A stretch of 5,658 nt of DNA, taken from positions 1 through 5,658 of the forward strand of contig JAODNF010000063.1 in the NCBI GenBank assembly GCA_025464915.1, given 5' to 3'. The notes under the pieces were generated by a model. That model did not search any database. It saw only the letters and a program-made list of their open reading frames with translations, and was not told the origin of the DNA. Origin of the DNA: Frankiales bacterium. GTDB taxonomy: Bacteria; Actinomycetota; Actinomycetes; Mycobacteriales; SCTD01. Shown piece after piece: positions 1-5,658 of the stretch; position 1 is the stretch's first letter, and every line of letters begins with the position of its first letter. Position numbers and translations under genes: made by a program.

Positions 1-1
1 C

Positions 2-493
2 CTCACCGGGGGGTCGGCCGGCGGGCACCTCACGTCCCTGTGCGCGCTGACCCAGAACGACCCGCAGTGGCAGCCGGGGTTCGAGGACGCCGACACGGCG
101 GTGTCCGCATGCATCCCCTACTACGGCGTCTACGACCTGAGCGGTGAGACGGGTACGACCGCGGCGACCGTCCGGGAGAAGCGGCTGCTCTCGAAGCTGG
201 TCATGAAGACCCGCGACCGCGACGTCTACGTCCAGGCGTCGACGCTCACGCACGTCAACGCCGGCGCCCCGCCCTTCTTCGTCATCCACGGCCGCAACGA
301 CACGCTCGTGCCTGTCGAGGAGGCGCGGCTGCTCGTGGAGCGGCTGCGAGCCGTGTCGTCGAACCCCGTGCTCTACCTCGAGCTGCCAGGGACCGAGCAC
401 GCCTTCGACGTGTTCCCGTCGATTCGGTCCGACCACGTCGTCGCTGCGGTGGGCCGCTTCTGCCAGCTGCTCCTGACCCGCGCCTCCCGCTAG
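2..493 (+). CDS. alpha/beta hydrolase (HSL/LipC-LipN-like esterase), C-terminal part, 5' truncated
   Basis: This is the C-terminal 163 residues of a serine esterase/lipase of the hormone-sensitive-lipase type; the start lies left of the window. The frame is open from base 2, well upstream of an internal GTG at 101. It begins with the nucleophile elbow LTGGSAGGHL, whose catalytic Ser codon is at 14-16. The acid is the Asp in HGRNDTLVP (codon 299-301) and the general base is the His in GTEHAFD (codon 398-400), so the triad is complete. The motifs QNDPQWQPGFEDADT and IPYYGVYDL resemble mycobacterial LipC and LipN as I remember them. Such enzymes hydrolyse short to medium acyl esters; the substrate here is unknown. 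The TAG stop falls in the bulge of the 483-561 hairpin. The gene converges on the reductase-like gene. Family call is firm; the exact lip orthologue is not assigned. Confidence 0.88.
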   Translation, partial: LTGGSAGGHLTSLCALTQNDPQWQPGFEDADTAVSACIPYYGVYDLSGETGTTAATVREKRLLSKLVMKTRDRDVYVQASTLTHVNAGAPPFFVIHGRNDTLVPVEEARLLVERLRAVSSNPVLYLELPGTEHAFDVFPSIRSDHVVAAVGRFCQLLLTRASR

Positions 494-561
494 CGCGAAT
501 GGACACAGCGCTTCGCTTTCAGGGCCGTTTTTCGAAGTGCTGTATCCATTCGCGCGGGAGG
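483..561. terminator. long inverted repeat between convergent genes, probable bidirectional terminator
   Basis: The arms are 494-515 and 533-554: 22 bp with 20 Watson-Crick pairs. Of the two mismatches, one is a G-U pair and the other a C-A mismatch in the + transcript, and the reverse holds in the - transcript. The stem continues outward as CCTCCCG (483-489) paired with CGGGAGG (555-561), after a 4-nt bulge CTAG (490-493) that contains the hydrolase stop. The loop is 516-532 and ends in TTTTT. The reductase-like stop codon at 564-566 (complement) lies just outside, so the hairpin fills the whole 70-bp gap between the two stops. No T-run follows the stem on either side, so this is not a textbook intrinsic terminator, though U-poor hairpin terminators have been proposed for actinobacteria. 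A small dispersed repeat is the main alternative. Confidence 0.7.
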
Positions 562-563
562 GG

Positions 564-1628
564 TCAGGTGCGGACGAGGCCCTTGCCGGTGATGAGCGGA
601 AGGTCGAGCGCCGTGACGAGACCGGGCTTGGCGTCGACGACGGCCGGGATCGCGTTCACCAGGCGCATGGCGGTGGCCTTGAGGCCGGCGGTGTTGTGGT
701 CGCCGTCGGTGCCGAGCAGCTGCAGGTCGAGGGTGTAGTTGGGCTCGCCCGTGACGACGACGCGGTAGCAGCCTGCACCGGCCGGCTTCGGCCAGGTCGC
801 CCCGAGGTCGTCGTGCAGCCGGGTGACGTGCTCGAGGACGATGACCGCCTTGCCGTTCACGATCCCGCGGACCTCGAAGTGCAGCGCCGCGACCGTGCCC
901 TTGTCGATGGTGCCGGAGTCGACCTGGAACGTCTCGTGCGCCGGCTCCTGCTCGTACCACTCCTCGATGCCGTCGAGCTCGACGCCAAGACCGGCCGCGA
1001 GCTGGGCGATGACCGAGCCCCACGCCATCGTGAGGACGCCGTCGTTGAGCAGGAACCCGCGCTCGCCCATGGGCATCCCGAAGCCCATGACGTCGTGCAG
1101 GATCATCCACTGGTCGTAGGTGTTGTAGTTGAGCACCTCGACGCAGCGGACCTCCTCGATCCGCTCCGAGATCCCCGTCAGGGCAAGGGGAAGCGCGTCG
1201 TTGGCGAAGCCCGGGTCGACCCCGTTCACGAACAGCGAGACGCCTCCGTCGAGGGCCGCCTTGGTGACGCCCTCGGCCATGCCGACCGCGACGCCGGTCG
1301 GGTACTGCAGGAAGACCGGTCCGCTCGCGACGACGTTGATGCCGGCGCGCAGCAGCTTCTCGATGTCGGCCAGGGCCTCGAAGATGCGGTTGTCGGCCAT
1401 CGCGGTGTTGAGGACGACGTCGGGCTTGAGGGCGAGGATCTCGTCGACGCTGCTGGTCGCGGCGACGCCCAGCGACCGCCCGAGCCCTGCCAGCTCGCCG
1501 GCGACCTTGCCCGCCTTGGCGTCCGACGAGACCCAGACGCCGACCAGCTCGAGATCGGGTCGCGCGTCGATGCCGGCGATCGCGTGCCGGCCGACGTTGC
1601 CCGTCGACCAGGCGACGACCCGAATCAC
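564..1628 (-). CDS. dihydrodipicolinate reductase-like NAD(P)-dependent oxidoreductase
   Basis: The product is 354 residues with an N-terminal Rossmann fold: a beta strand runs into STGNVGRHAI (residues 8-17), carrying the TGxxG dinucleotide-binding turn. VGVWVSSDAKAG (29-40) ends the second strand, where the serines could face an NADP phosphate. NGVDPGFANDALP (135-147) is the conserved block of this DapB-N-like family, which also covers 2,4-diaminopentanoate dehydrogenase-type proteins. The C-terminal half is the substrate domain. At this length it is clearly not true DapB (about 250 residues), and a lysine-pathway role is unlikely. From memory it resembles mycobacterial Rv0926c, of unknown function. 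The start is a GTG at 1626-1628 overlapping the SDR stop by 4 bp (GTGA), so translation is probably coupled. A role in steroid or related lipid catabolism is inferred only from position; the substrate is unknown. Confidence 0.85.
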   Translation of the reverse strand: MIRVVAWSTGNVGRHAIAGIDARPDLELVGVWVSSDAKAGKVAGELAGLGRSLGVAATSSVDEILALKPDVVLNTAMADNRIFEALADIEKLLRAGINVVASGPVFLQYPTGVAVGMAEGVTKAALDGGVSLFVNGVDPGFANDALPLALTGISERIEEVRCVEVLNYNTYDQWMILHDVMGFGMPMGERGFLLNDGVLTMAWGSVIAQLAAGLGVELDGIEEWYEQEPAHETFQVDSGTIDKGTVAALHFEVRGIVNGKAVIVLEHVTRLHDDLGATWPKPAGAGCYRVVVTGEPNYTLDLQLLGTDGDHNTAGLKATAMRLVNAIPAVVDAKPGLVTALDLPLITGKGLVRT

Positions 1629-2422
1629 AGCTCGGCCCCGAGGTCCGGCAGGCCCATGTCGAGGTTGGGTACGGCGAGGCCGCCCGTCACCTCGAACACG
1701 GAGCCGGTGCAGTAGCCACCCGCGGGGGAGGCGAGGAACAGCACCGTGGCCGCGATCTCGTCCGGGTCACCGATGCGGCGCAGCGGCGTCCCCGCCTCCA
1801 TCTGCGCCTTCAGACCTGGGTCGCCGACGACGATCTCCAGCGCGCTCGTCGCGATCGACCCGACGGCGATCGCGTTGACGCGCACCCGCGGCGCAAGGTC
1901 GATGGCGGCGAGCTTGGTCCAGTGCGACAGTGCGGCCTTGGCCGTGCCGTAGCCGATGAAGCCACGGCCCTTCACCTCGCCCATGACCGAGGAGATGTTG
2001 ACGACCGAGCCCTCGTTCCTGAGCAGCTCGGGCAGGGCCGCACGCGTCAGGGCGTGGGCCGTCGAGACGTTCCAGTGGAAGGCCTCCTCGAGGAAGCGGA
2101 CCGAGGTCTTGGCGAACTCGCGCGGCATGCTGCCGCCCACGTTGTTGACGACGACGTCGATGCGCCCGAAGGCCTCGACCGCCTTCTCCGCGAGGCCCGC
2201 GACGGTGTCCACGTCGCTCAGGTCGGCGGGGACGACGAGGGCGCGTCGCCCGAGGGCCTCCACCTGCTTCGCGACCAGCTGCAGCTGGTCCTCGGTGCGG
2301 GACGAGACGAGCACGTCCGCGCCCGCTTCGGCGAGCGCCAGGGCGGACGCGGCGCCGATGCCGCGGCCCGCGCCGGTGACGATCGCGACCTTCCCGTCGA
2401 GCCGGAACCTCTCGAGCACCAC
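1625..2422 (-). CDS. classical short-chain dehydrogenase/reductase (SDR)
   Basis: The product is 265 residues, typical of a classical SDR. Features in order: cofactor-binding TGAGRGIG (16-23), NNVG (93-96, in place of NNAG), active-site Asn118, Ser145 in NISS, Tyr158 and Lys162 in YGTAK, so the catalytic tetrad is complete. The usual Pro-Gly after the active site reads Val-Gly (NAIAVGS, 183-189). The enzyme should interconvert an alcohol and a ketone (or enoyl/ketoacyl substrate) using NAD(P)H in the cytoplasm. From memory the opening FRLDGKVAIVTG and the ending VPNLDMGLPDL resemble mycobacterial Rv0927c, neighbour of Rv0926c, matching the pair seen here. The start is GTG at 2420-2422, with GAGG 5 nt upstream. 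It is the first gene of the leftward unit, transcribed divergently from hsaA; its start codon is about 48 bp from the KstR-like box. The substrate is unknown. Confidence 0.9.
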   Translation of the reverse strand: MVLERFRLDGKVAIVTGAGRGIGAASALALAEAGADVLVSSRTEDQLQLVAKQVEALGRRALVVPADLSDVDTVAGLAEKAVEAFGRIDVVVNNVGGSMPREFAKTSVRFLEEAFHWNVSTAHALTRAALPELLRNEGSVVNISSVMGEVKGRGFIGYGTAKAALSHWTKLAAIDLAPRVRVNAIAVGSIATSALEIVVGDPGLKAQMEAGTPLRRIGDPDEIAATVLFLASPAGGYCTGSVFEVTGGLAVPNLDMGLPDLGAEL

Positions 2423-2470
2423 AGCAACCTCATCTCACGCGGGGGATCGAGCGGACGCTAGCGCAACTTC

Positions 2471-2484
2471 TGTAACACGTTCTA
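2471..2484. promoter_or_regulatory. KstR operator (TnnAACnnGTTnnA)
   Basis: The 14-mer TGTAACACGTTCTA matches the published actinobacterial KstR consensus TnnAACnnGTTnnA at every fixed position. The symmetry extends one base on each side to CTnnAACnnGTTnnAG. KstR is a TetR-family repressor that controls cholesterol uptake and ring degradation genes and is released by 3-oxo-cholestenoyl-CoA-type ligands. The site lies directly upstream of hsaA, which belongs to the KstR regulon in mycobacteria. It overlaps a -10-like hexamer, the right place for repression. The kstR gene itself is not in the window. Confidence 0.85.
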
Positions 2485-2552
2485 GTCTGGGAGATGGTCT
2501 CGCTCAGTGGGACTCGAAGCGCACCACGTCCTGTCAGGGGATCTAGCGTCGG

Positions 2553-2560
2553 GGAGGTGA
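2553..2560 (+). promoter_or_regulatory. Shine-Dalgarno sequence proposed for hsaA
   Basis: GGAGGTGA is fully complementary to the 3' end of 16S rRNA and lies 8 nt before the in-frame GTG at 2569. It overlaps another in-frame GTG at 2557, which is therefore too close to use it. This is the main reason for placing the hsaA start at 2569. Confidence 0.5.
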
Positions 2561-2568
2561 GCGACAAG

Positions 2569-3720
2569 GTGCTGGAAGCGGTGCAGGACCTGCTGCCTGC
2601 CATCACCGCGCGCACCGACCGCTGCGAGGCCGAGCGCCAGGTCCCTGCCGAGACCATGGAGGAGCTCAAGGCGGCCGGGGTCTTCCGGATGCTCCAGCCC
2701 GAGCGCTGGGGCGGCCAGGAGGCAGACCCGGTCGACTTCTACGAGGTCGTCCGCAACCTCGCGGCGGTCTGCGGCTCGACGGGCTGGGTGACCAGCGTGG
2801 TCGGGGTGCACCCGTGGCAGCTCGCGCTGTTCCCCGACGCCGCGCAGGGCGACGTGTGGGGGTCCGACCCCGACACCCTGGTCTCCTCGTCGTACGCCCC
2901 CACCGGTCGGCTCACCCCGGTCGACGGCGGCTACGAGTGCACCGGCCGGTGGAGCTTCTCGTCCGGGTCGTCGCACTGCCAGTGGGTGCTGCTCGGCGCG
3001 ATCGTCATGGGCGCCGAGGGGCAGCCGGTCGACTTCCTGACCATCCTGGTCCCGCGCAGCGACTACGCCGTCGAGGACGTGTGGGACGTCGTGGGCCTGC
3101 GCGGCACCGGGTCCAACGACATCGTCATCGAGAAGGCCTTCATCCCGGCCCACCGCACGCTGTCGTTCAACGACGTGAGCTCGCTGCGCTGCCCGGGCCA
3201 GGCAGAGAACACCGCGGCGCTGTACCGGCTGCCGTTCGGCACAGTCTTCAGCTACACGATCACGACGCCGCTCATCGGGATCGCGACCGGTGCCTACGAC
3301 GCCCACATCCAGCGGATGCGCGAGCGGGTGCGGATCTCGTACGGGCAGAAGGTCGCGAGTGACCCCTTCGCGCACGTGCGCGTCGCGAGGGCAGCCAGCG
3401 AGATCGACGCCACCTGGCTCCAGCTCGAGCGCAACCTCGACGAGGAGATGCGCTACGCCGCGGCCGGCGAGGACATCCCGCTCGAGCTTCGGCTGCGTGC
3501 GCGGCGAGACCAGGTCATCGGCACCGAGCGCTGCGTCGAGGCGATCTCCTGGCTCTTCAAGAACTCGGGCGGCCACTCCCTCAAGAGCGGCAACCCGATC
3601 GAGCGGGCCTGGCGAGACGCCGGGGCCGCCTCGGTGCACGCGGCGAACGACGTCGAGAGGTGGCTGGCGATGTACGGCAAGGGCGAGTTCGGCCTTCCGG
3701 TCGAGGACGGGATGATCTGA
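2569..3720 (+). CDS. hsaA: 3-HSA 4-hydroxylase, oxygenase component (flavin-dependent)
   Basis: With HsaB-supplied reduced flavin, HsaA hydroxylates 3-HSA (the phenolic secosteroid from opening ring B of cholesterol or androstenes) to the catechol 3,4-DHSA. The protein is 383 residues from the chosen start; mycobacterial HsaA has 394. It has the acyl-CoA-dehydrogenase-like fold of group D flavin monooxygenases. Family motifs: LLQPERWGGQEADP-type block near 42-55, CGSTGW (68-73), SSSYAP (106-111), WSFSSG (128-133), GLRGTGSND (176-184), and the C-terminal RDAGAASVHAAND (349-361) with His357, matching the active-site His368 of M. tuberculosis HsaA. Homology begins at VLEAV, right at this start. 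Alternatives in frame are GTG 2557 (387 residues) and ATG 2494 (408 residues), the latter possibly leaderless. It is the first gene of the operon, downstream of the KstR box, and its stop shares one base with the hsaC start. Confidence 0.93.
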   Translation: MLEAVQDLLPAITARTDRCEAERQVPAETMEELKAAGVFRMLQPERWGGQEADPVDFYEVVRNLAAVCGSTGWVTSVVGVHPWQLALFPDAAQGDVWGSDPDTLVSSSYAPTGRLTPVDGGYECTGRWSFSSGSSHCQWVLLGAIVMGAEGQPVDFLTILVPRSDYAVEDVWDVVGLRGTGSNDIVIEKAFIPAHRTLSFNDVSSLRCPGQAENTAALYRLPFGTVFSYTITTPLIGIATGAYDAHIQRMRERVRISYGQKVASDPFAHVRVARAASEIDATWLQLERNLDEEMRYAAAGEDIPLELRLRARRDQVIGTERCVEAISWLFKNSGGHSLKSGNPIERAWRDAGAASVHAANDVERWLAMYGKGEFGLPVEDGMI

Positions 3721-4610
3721 TGACGGCACGGGTGCACTCCCTCGGCTACCTGGTGGTCGAGACCACGGACCTGGAGCGGTGGCGTGAGCTGGCGGTCGAC
3801 GTCCTCGGCATGGGCGTCGGCAAGGGCCCGGACCCCGAGGCGCTCTACCTGCGCCTCGACGACCGGCCCGCACGCGTCGTCATCCACCCCGGCACCACTG
3901 AGCGGCTCGTCGCCGTCGGCTGGGAGTGCCGCGACCGGGAGACGTTCCGCGCGATCGTCCGTCAGCTCGAGGACGCCGGCGCGCCGGTCAAGCACGGCTC
4001 GAACGAGGAGTGCGAGGAGCGCCGCGTCCAGGAGGTCGTGTTCACCGAGGACCCAGGCGGGACGGCGCTCGAGATCTTCCACGGTGCCTCGCTGTCGCAC
4101 GACAAGCGGCCGATGACCCACGGCGCGACCTTCCTCACCGGTGCGCAGGGGCTCGGGCACGTGGTGCTGCCGAGCGCCAGCTCCGAGGAGTCGTACGACT
4201 TCTACACGACCGTCCTCGGGTTCCGCAGCCGCGGAGCCTTCAAGATGTCCGCGCCCGGCGCGCCCCCGTCGTACCTGCGCTTCCTGTCCTGCAACGAGCG
4301 CCACCACGCGCTCGCGATCGCCCCCTGGCCGCAGGAGAACGGGATCATCCACTTCATGGTCGAGGTCGAGACCCTCGACCAGGTGGGCATGGCGCTGGAC
4401 CGCCTCCTCAAGCGCAAGTTCCCGCTGTCGTCGACGCTCGGCAGGCACACGAACGACAACATGGTGTCGTTCTACGTCGCCACCCCGAGCGGCTTCGACA
4501 TCGAGATGGGCTTCGACGGCCTGCGCGTCACCGAGGACGGCTACACGGCCGAGGACATCACCGCTGACTCCACCTGGGGCCACAGGTGGAACTTCGGGGG
4601 TGGAGAGTGA
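3720..4610 (+). CDS. hsaC: 3,4-DHSA extradiol dioxygenase (type I, Fe(II))
   Basis: HsaC cleaves the catechol ring A of 3,4-DHSA by meta cleavage to 4,9-DSHA. The product is 296 residues; the mycobacterial enzyme has 300. It has the two-domain, paired-vicinal-oxygen-chelate form of type I extradiol dioxygenases: an N-domain to about 130 and a catalytic C-domain from about 140. The iron ligands are all present: His147 (GLGHVVL), His211 (IIHFMVEV) and Glu262 (FDIEMG). Second-shell residues His195 (ERHHAL), His243 (GRHTND) and Tyr252 (SFYV) are also kept. The ending WGHRWNFG fits HsaC. The ATG at 3720 overlaps the hsaA stop by one base (TGATG), with CGGGA 7 nt upstream, so translation is probably coupled. 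A biphenyl-type BphC is the nearest alternative, but the flanking hsaA and hsaB and the overall HsaC-like sequence make that unlikely. Confidence 0.93.
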   Translation: MTARVHSLGYLVVETTDLERWRELAVDVLGMGVGKGPDPEALYLRLDDRPARVVIHPGTTERLVAVGWECRDRETFRAIVRQLEDAGAPVKHGSNEECEERRVQEVVFTEDPGGTALEIFHGASLSHDKRPMTHGATFLTGAQGLGHVVLPSASSEESYDFYTTVLGFRSRGAFKMSAPGAPPSYLRFLSCNERHHALAIAPWPQENGIIHFMVEVETLDQVGMALDRLLKRKFPLSSTLGRHTNDNMVSFYVATPSGFDIEMGFDGLRVTEDGYTAEDITADSTWGHRWNFGGGE

Positions 4611-4615
4611 CCCTC

Positions 4616-5110
4616 ATGAGGGAATCGACTGACCACGCCGTCGTCGACCCCGGTGAGATGCGCCGCGTCCTGGGGCACTTCGCCTCGGGGGTGACGATCG
4701 TGACCGGCTTCGACGCCGGCGAGCCGGTGGGCTTCGCCTGCCAGTCGTTCACGTCGGTGTCGCTCGACCCGCCGCTGGTGCTGTTCTGCCCCGCTCACAC
4801 GTCGTCGACGTGGCCGCGGATCCAGCCCTCCGACTCGTTCGCGGTGAACGTCCTCGCAGCCGACCAGATCGAGCTCTGCAAGCGCTTCGCGACGAGCGGC
4901 GGCGACAAGTTCGACGGCACCGACTGGACGCCCACGCAGTGGGGGCCGTCGCTCGACGGGGTGCTCGCCACCGTGTCGTGCGACATCGAGCAGGTGCACG
5001 CCGCCGGCGACCACGACGTCGTCATCGGCCGGGTGCGCGAGCTCGTCACCCACCGGGACAGCGGGCCGCTCCTCTTCTGGAAGGGACAGTTCGGGCAGAC
5101 ATGGGACTGA
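4616..5110 (+). CDS. hsaB: flavin reductase component of 3-HSA hydroxylase
   Basis: HsaB reduces FMN/FAD with NADH and passes the reduced flavin to HsaA. The 164-residue product is a single split-barrel flavin-reductase domain. Motifs: RRVLGHFASGVTIVTG (16-31), the flavin-binding block PVGFACQSFTSVSLDPPLVLF (37-57), FAVNVLAADQ (75-84), DKFDGTDW (97-104), GDHDVVIGRV (131-140) and PLLFWKGQFG (151-160). It lacks the C-terminal tail of mycobacterial HsaB (about 187 residues as I recall), which probably does not touch the core. ATG 4616 is chosen because GGAG at 4602-4605 lies 10 nt upstream. GTG at 4607, overlapping the hsaC stop as GTGA, is a real alternative and would add three residues. It follows hsaC almost directly and overlaps hsaE by 10 bp. 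Confidence 0.9.
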   Translation: MRESTDHAVVDPGEMRRVLGHFASGVTIVTGFDAGEPVGFACQSFTSVSLDPPLVLFCPAHTSSTWPRIQPSDSFAVNVLAADQIELCKRFATSGGDKFDGTDWTPTQWGPSLDGVLATVSCDIEQVHAAGDHDVVIGRVRELVTHRDSGPLLFWKGQFGQTWD

Positions 5111-5658
5111 CGACGAGCGAGCGAGAGCAAGCAGCCGAGCTGCTGCGGGTGGCAGAGCAGACGCAGGTCGCGATCCCACCCCTCGTCCAGACGTTCCCGC
5201 ACATGGACGCCACGGACACCTACGAGATCCAGCTCCTCAACATCCGGCGCAGGCTGGCTGCCGGGGCGACGGTCTACGGCCACAAGGTCGGCCTGTCGTC
5301 CAAGGCGATGCAGGAGATGATGGGCGTCGACGAGCCCGACTACGGCCACCTGCTGTCGGACATGGTCTACAGCGAGGACGCGCCGATCCCCACTCAGTCG
5401 TTCCTGCTCCCGCGGGTAGTGGTTGAGGTCGGTTTCGTCCTCGGCGACGACCTGCACGGTGAGGGCTGCACCGCCCTGGACGTGCTGCGCTGCACCGACT
5501 TCATCGCGCCGGCGATCGAGCTCATCGACAGCCGCATCGCGGACTGGAAGATCGGTCTGTTCGACACGATCAGCGACAACGCGTCGTCCTGCGGCGTCAT
5601 CCTCGGCAAGGATCGGGTCAAGCCGAGCGACATCGACGTGAAGGCGATCGACGCCACC
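5101..5658 (+). CDS. hsaE: 2-hydroxypenta/hexa-2,4-dienoate hydratase, 3' truncated by window end
   Basis: The first 186 residues are visible; the family is about 260 long. HsaE adds water to 2-hydroxyhexa-2,4-dienoate, the five-to-six-carbon fragment left after ring A cleavage, giving 4-hydroxy-2-oxohexanoate for the HsaF aldolase. Motifs: TYEIQLLNIRRRLAAGATVYGHKVGLSSKAMQ-type core (40-71, Lys62), MGVDEPDYGHL (74-84), the metal-site region PRVVVEVGFVLGDDL (104-118), Glu140 in APAIELIDSRI, and DTISDNASS (155-163). The first Glu of the usual metal-binding ExE pair is Val107 here; Glu109 and Glu140 are kept. The ATG at 5101 lies inside the end of hsaB (10-bp overlap), in a different frame, and only a weak GGGCAG precedes it, so translation may depend on coupling. 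A BphH/MhpD-type hydratase of another pathway is possible, but the context points to HsaE. Confidence 0.87.
   Translation, partial: MGLTTSEREQAAELLRVAEQTQVAIPPLVQTFPHMDATDTYEIQLLNIRRRLAAGATVYGHKVGLSSKAMQEMMGVDEPDYGHLLSDMVYSEDAPIPTQSFLLPRVVVEVGFVLGDDLHGEGCTALDVLRCTDFIAPAIELIDSRIADWKIGLFDTISDNASSCGVILGKDRVKPSDIDVKAIDAT

Larger units (their letters stand above)
2423..2568. promoter_or_regulatory. divergent promoter/operator region between the SDR unit and the hsa operon
   Basis: This short region separates the leftward SDR start from the rightward hsaA start and holds the KstR-like operator. A rightward -10-like hexamer TAGTCT (2483-2488, TAnnnT pattern) overlaps the right end of that operator and would place transcription start near 2494-2496. 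No convincing -35 is visible at the matching distance. On the leftward strand a TAGCGT (complement of about 2456-2461) could serve as a -10, with the operator over the -35 zone; this is weaker. One regulator could plausibly control both directions, but that is inferred from position only. Confidence 0.6.

Noticed and set aside
2..493. Truncated hydrolase as a replacement for the missing HsaD
   Set aside because: The GGSAGGH elbow and HGRNDTLVP/TEHAFD motifs are of the HSL/LipC type, not the meta-cleavage-product hydrolase type, and the gene lies beyond a terminator-like hairpin in a separate unit.
499..557. Near-identical short peptides (MDTALR...HSR) readable on both strands
   Set aside because: This is a direct consequence of the inverted repeat at 494-554, not a pair of genes.
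537..1715. 392-codon open frame on the + strand opposite the reductase-like gene
   Set aside because: Low-complexity Asp/Val/Arg-rich translation without motifs, an antisense shadow of a gene with clear Rossmann motifs.
2456..2463. 8-bp palindrome CGCTAGCG close to the KstR-like box
   Set aside because: Too short to call an operator in GC-rich DNA; a similar CGCTAGCGC occurs at the hydrolase stop without regulatory meaning.
2482..3873. 463-codon open frame on the - strand opposite hsaA
   Set aside because: Arg/Asp/Gly/Pro-rich composition with no family motif; it mirrors the codon bias of the clearly real hsaA on the + strand.
3453..4583. 376-codon open frame on the - strand opposite hsaC
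   Set aside because: It covers a gene with all extradiol dioxygenase ligands on the other strand; its own translation shows no recognisable domain.

Overview
The window is GC-rich (codons end mostly in G or C), has GTG as well as ATG starts, and its genes overlap tightly. Its proteins resemble those of mycobacteria and rhodococci. This fits a steroid-degrading actinobacterium (Mycobacteriales, Nocardioidaceae or a relative); the genus cannot be settled from the sequence alone.

Layout. (1) Positions 2-493, + strand: the C-terminal part of a LipC/LipN-like alpha/beta hydrolase, cut by the window start. (2) Positions 483-561: a long inverted repeat that fills the space between two convergent genes, probably a bidirectional terminator. 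(3) Positions 564-2422, - strand: a two-gene unit. The first gene is a classical short-chain dehydrogenase/reductase. The second, overlapping it by 4 bp, is a dihydrodipicolinate-reductase-like NAD(P)-binding protein. (4) Positions 2423-2568: a divergent control region with a perfect match to the KstR operator pattern TnnAACnnGTTnnA at 2471-2484. (5) Positions 2569-5658, + strand: a tightly packed operon hsaA-hsaC-hsaB-hsaE. hsaE runs off the window end.

How the genes work together. HsaA (oxygenase) with HsaB (flavin reductase) hydroxylates the phenolic secosteroid 3-HSA to the catechol 3,4-DHSA. HsaC, an iron-dependent extradiol dioxygenase, opens ring A of the catechol to give 4,9-DSHA. HsaD would then hydrolyse 4,9-DSHA, but no hsaD lies between hsaA and hsaC, its place in the mycobacterial order hsaA-D-C-B, nor anywhere else in the window. 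HsaE hydrates the released 2-hydroxyhexa-2,4-dienoate, ahead of the HsaF aldolase and HsaG dehydrogenase, which are expected beyond the window.

This is a recognisable catabolic locus, not an unknown system. The points most worth a second look are: the missing hsaD with hsaE fused into the operon; a Glu-to-Val change in the metal-binding ExE motif of HsaE; the uncharacterised reductase/SDR pair sharing the KstR-box control region; and the long hairpin at 483-561. No RNA gene, CRISPR array, insertion sequence or phage gene was seen. No gene-free stretch exceeds 300 bases.
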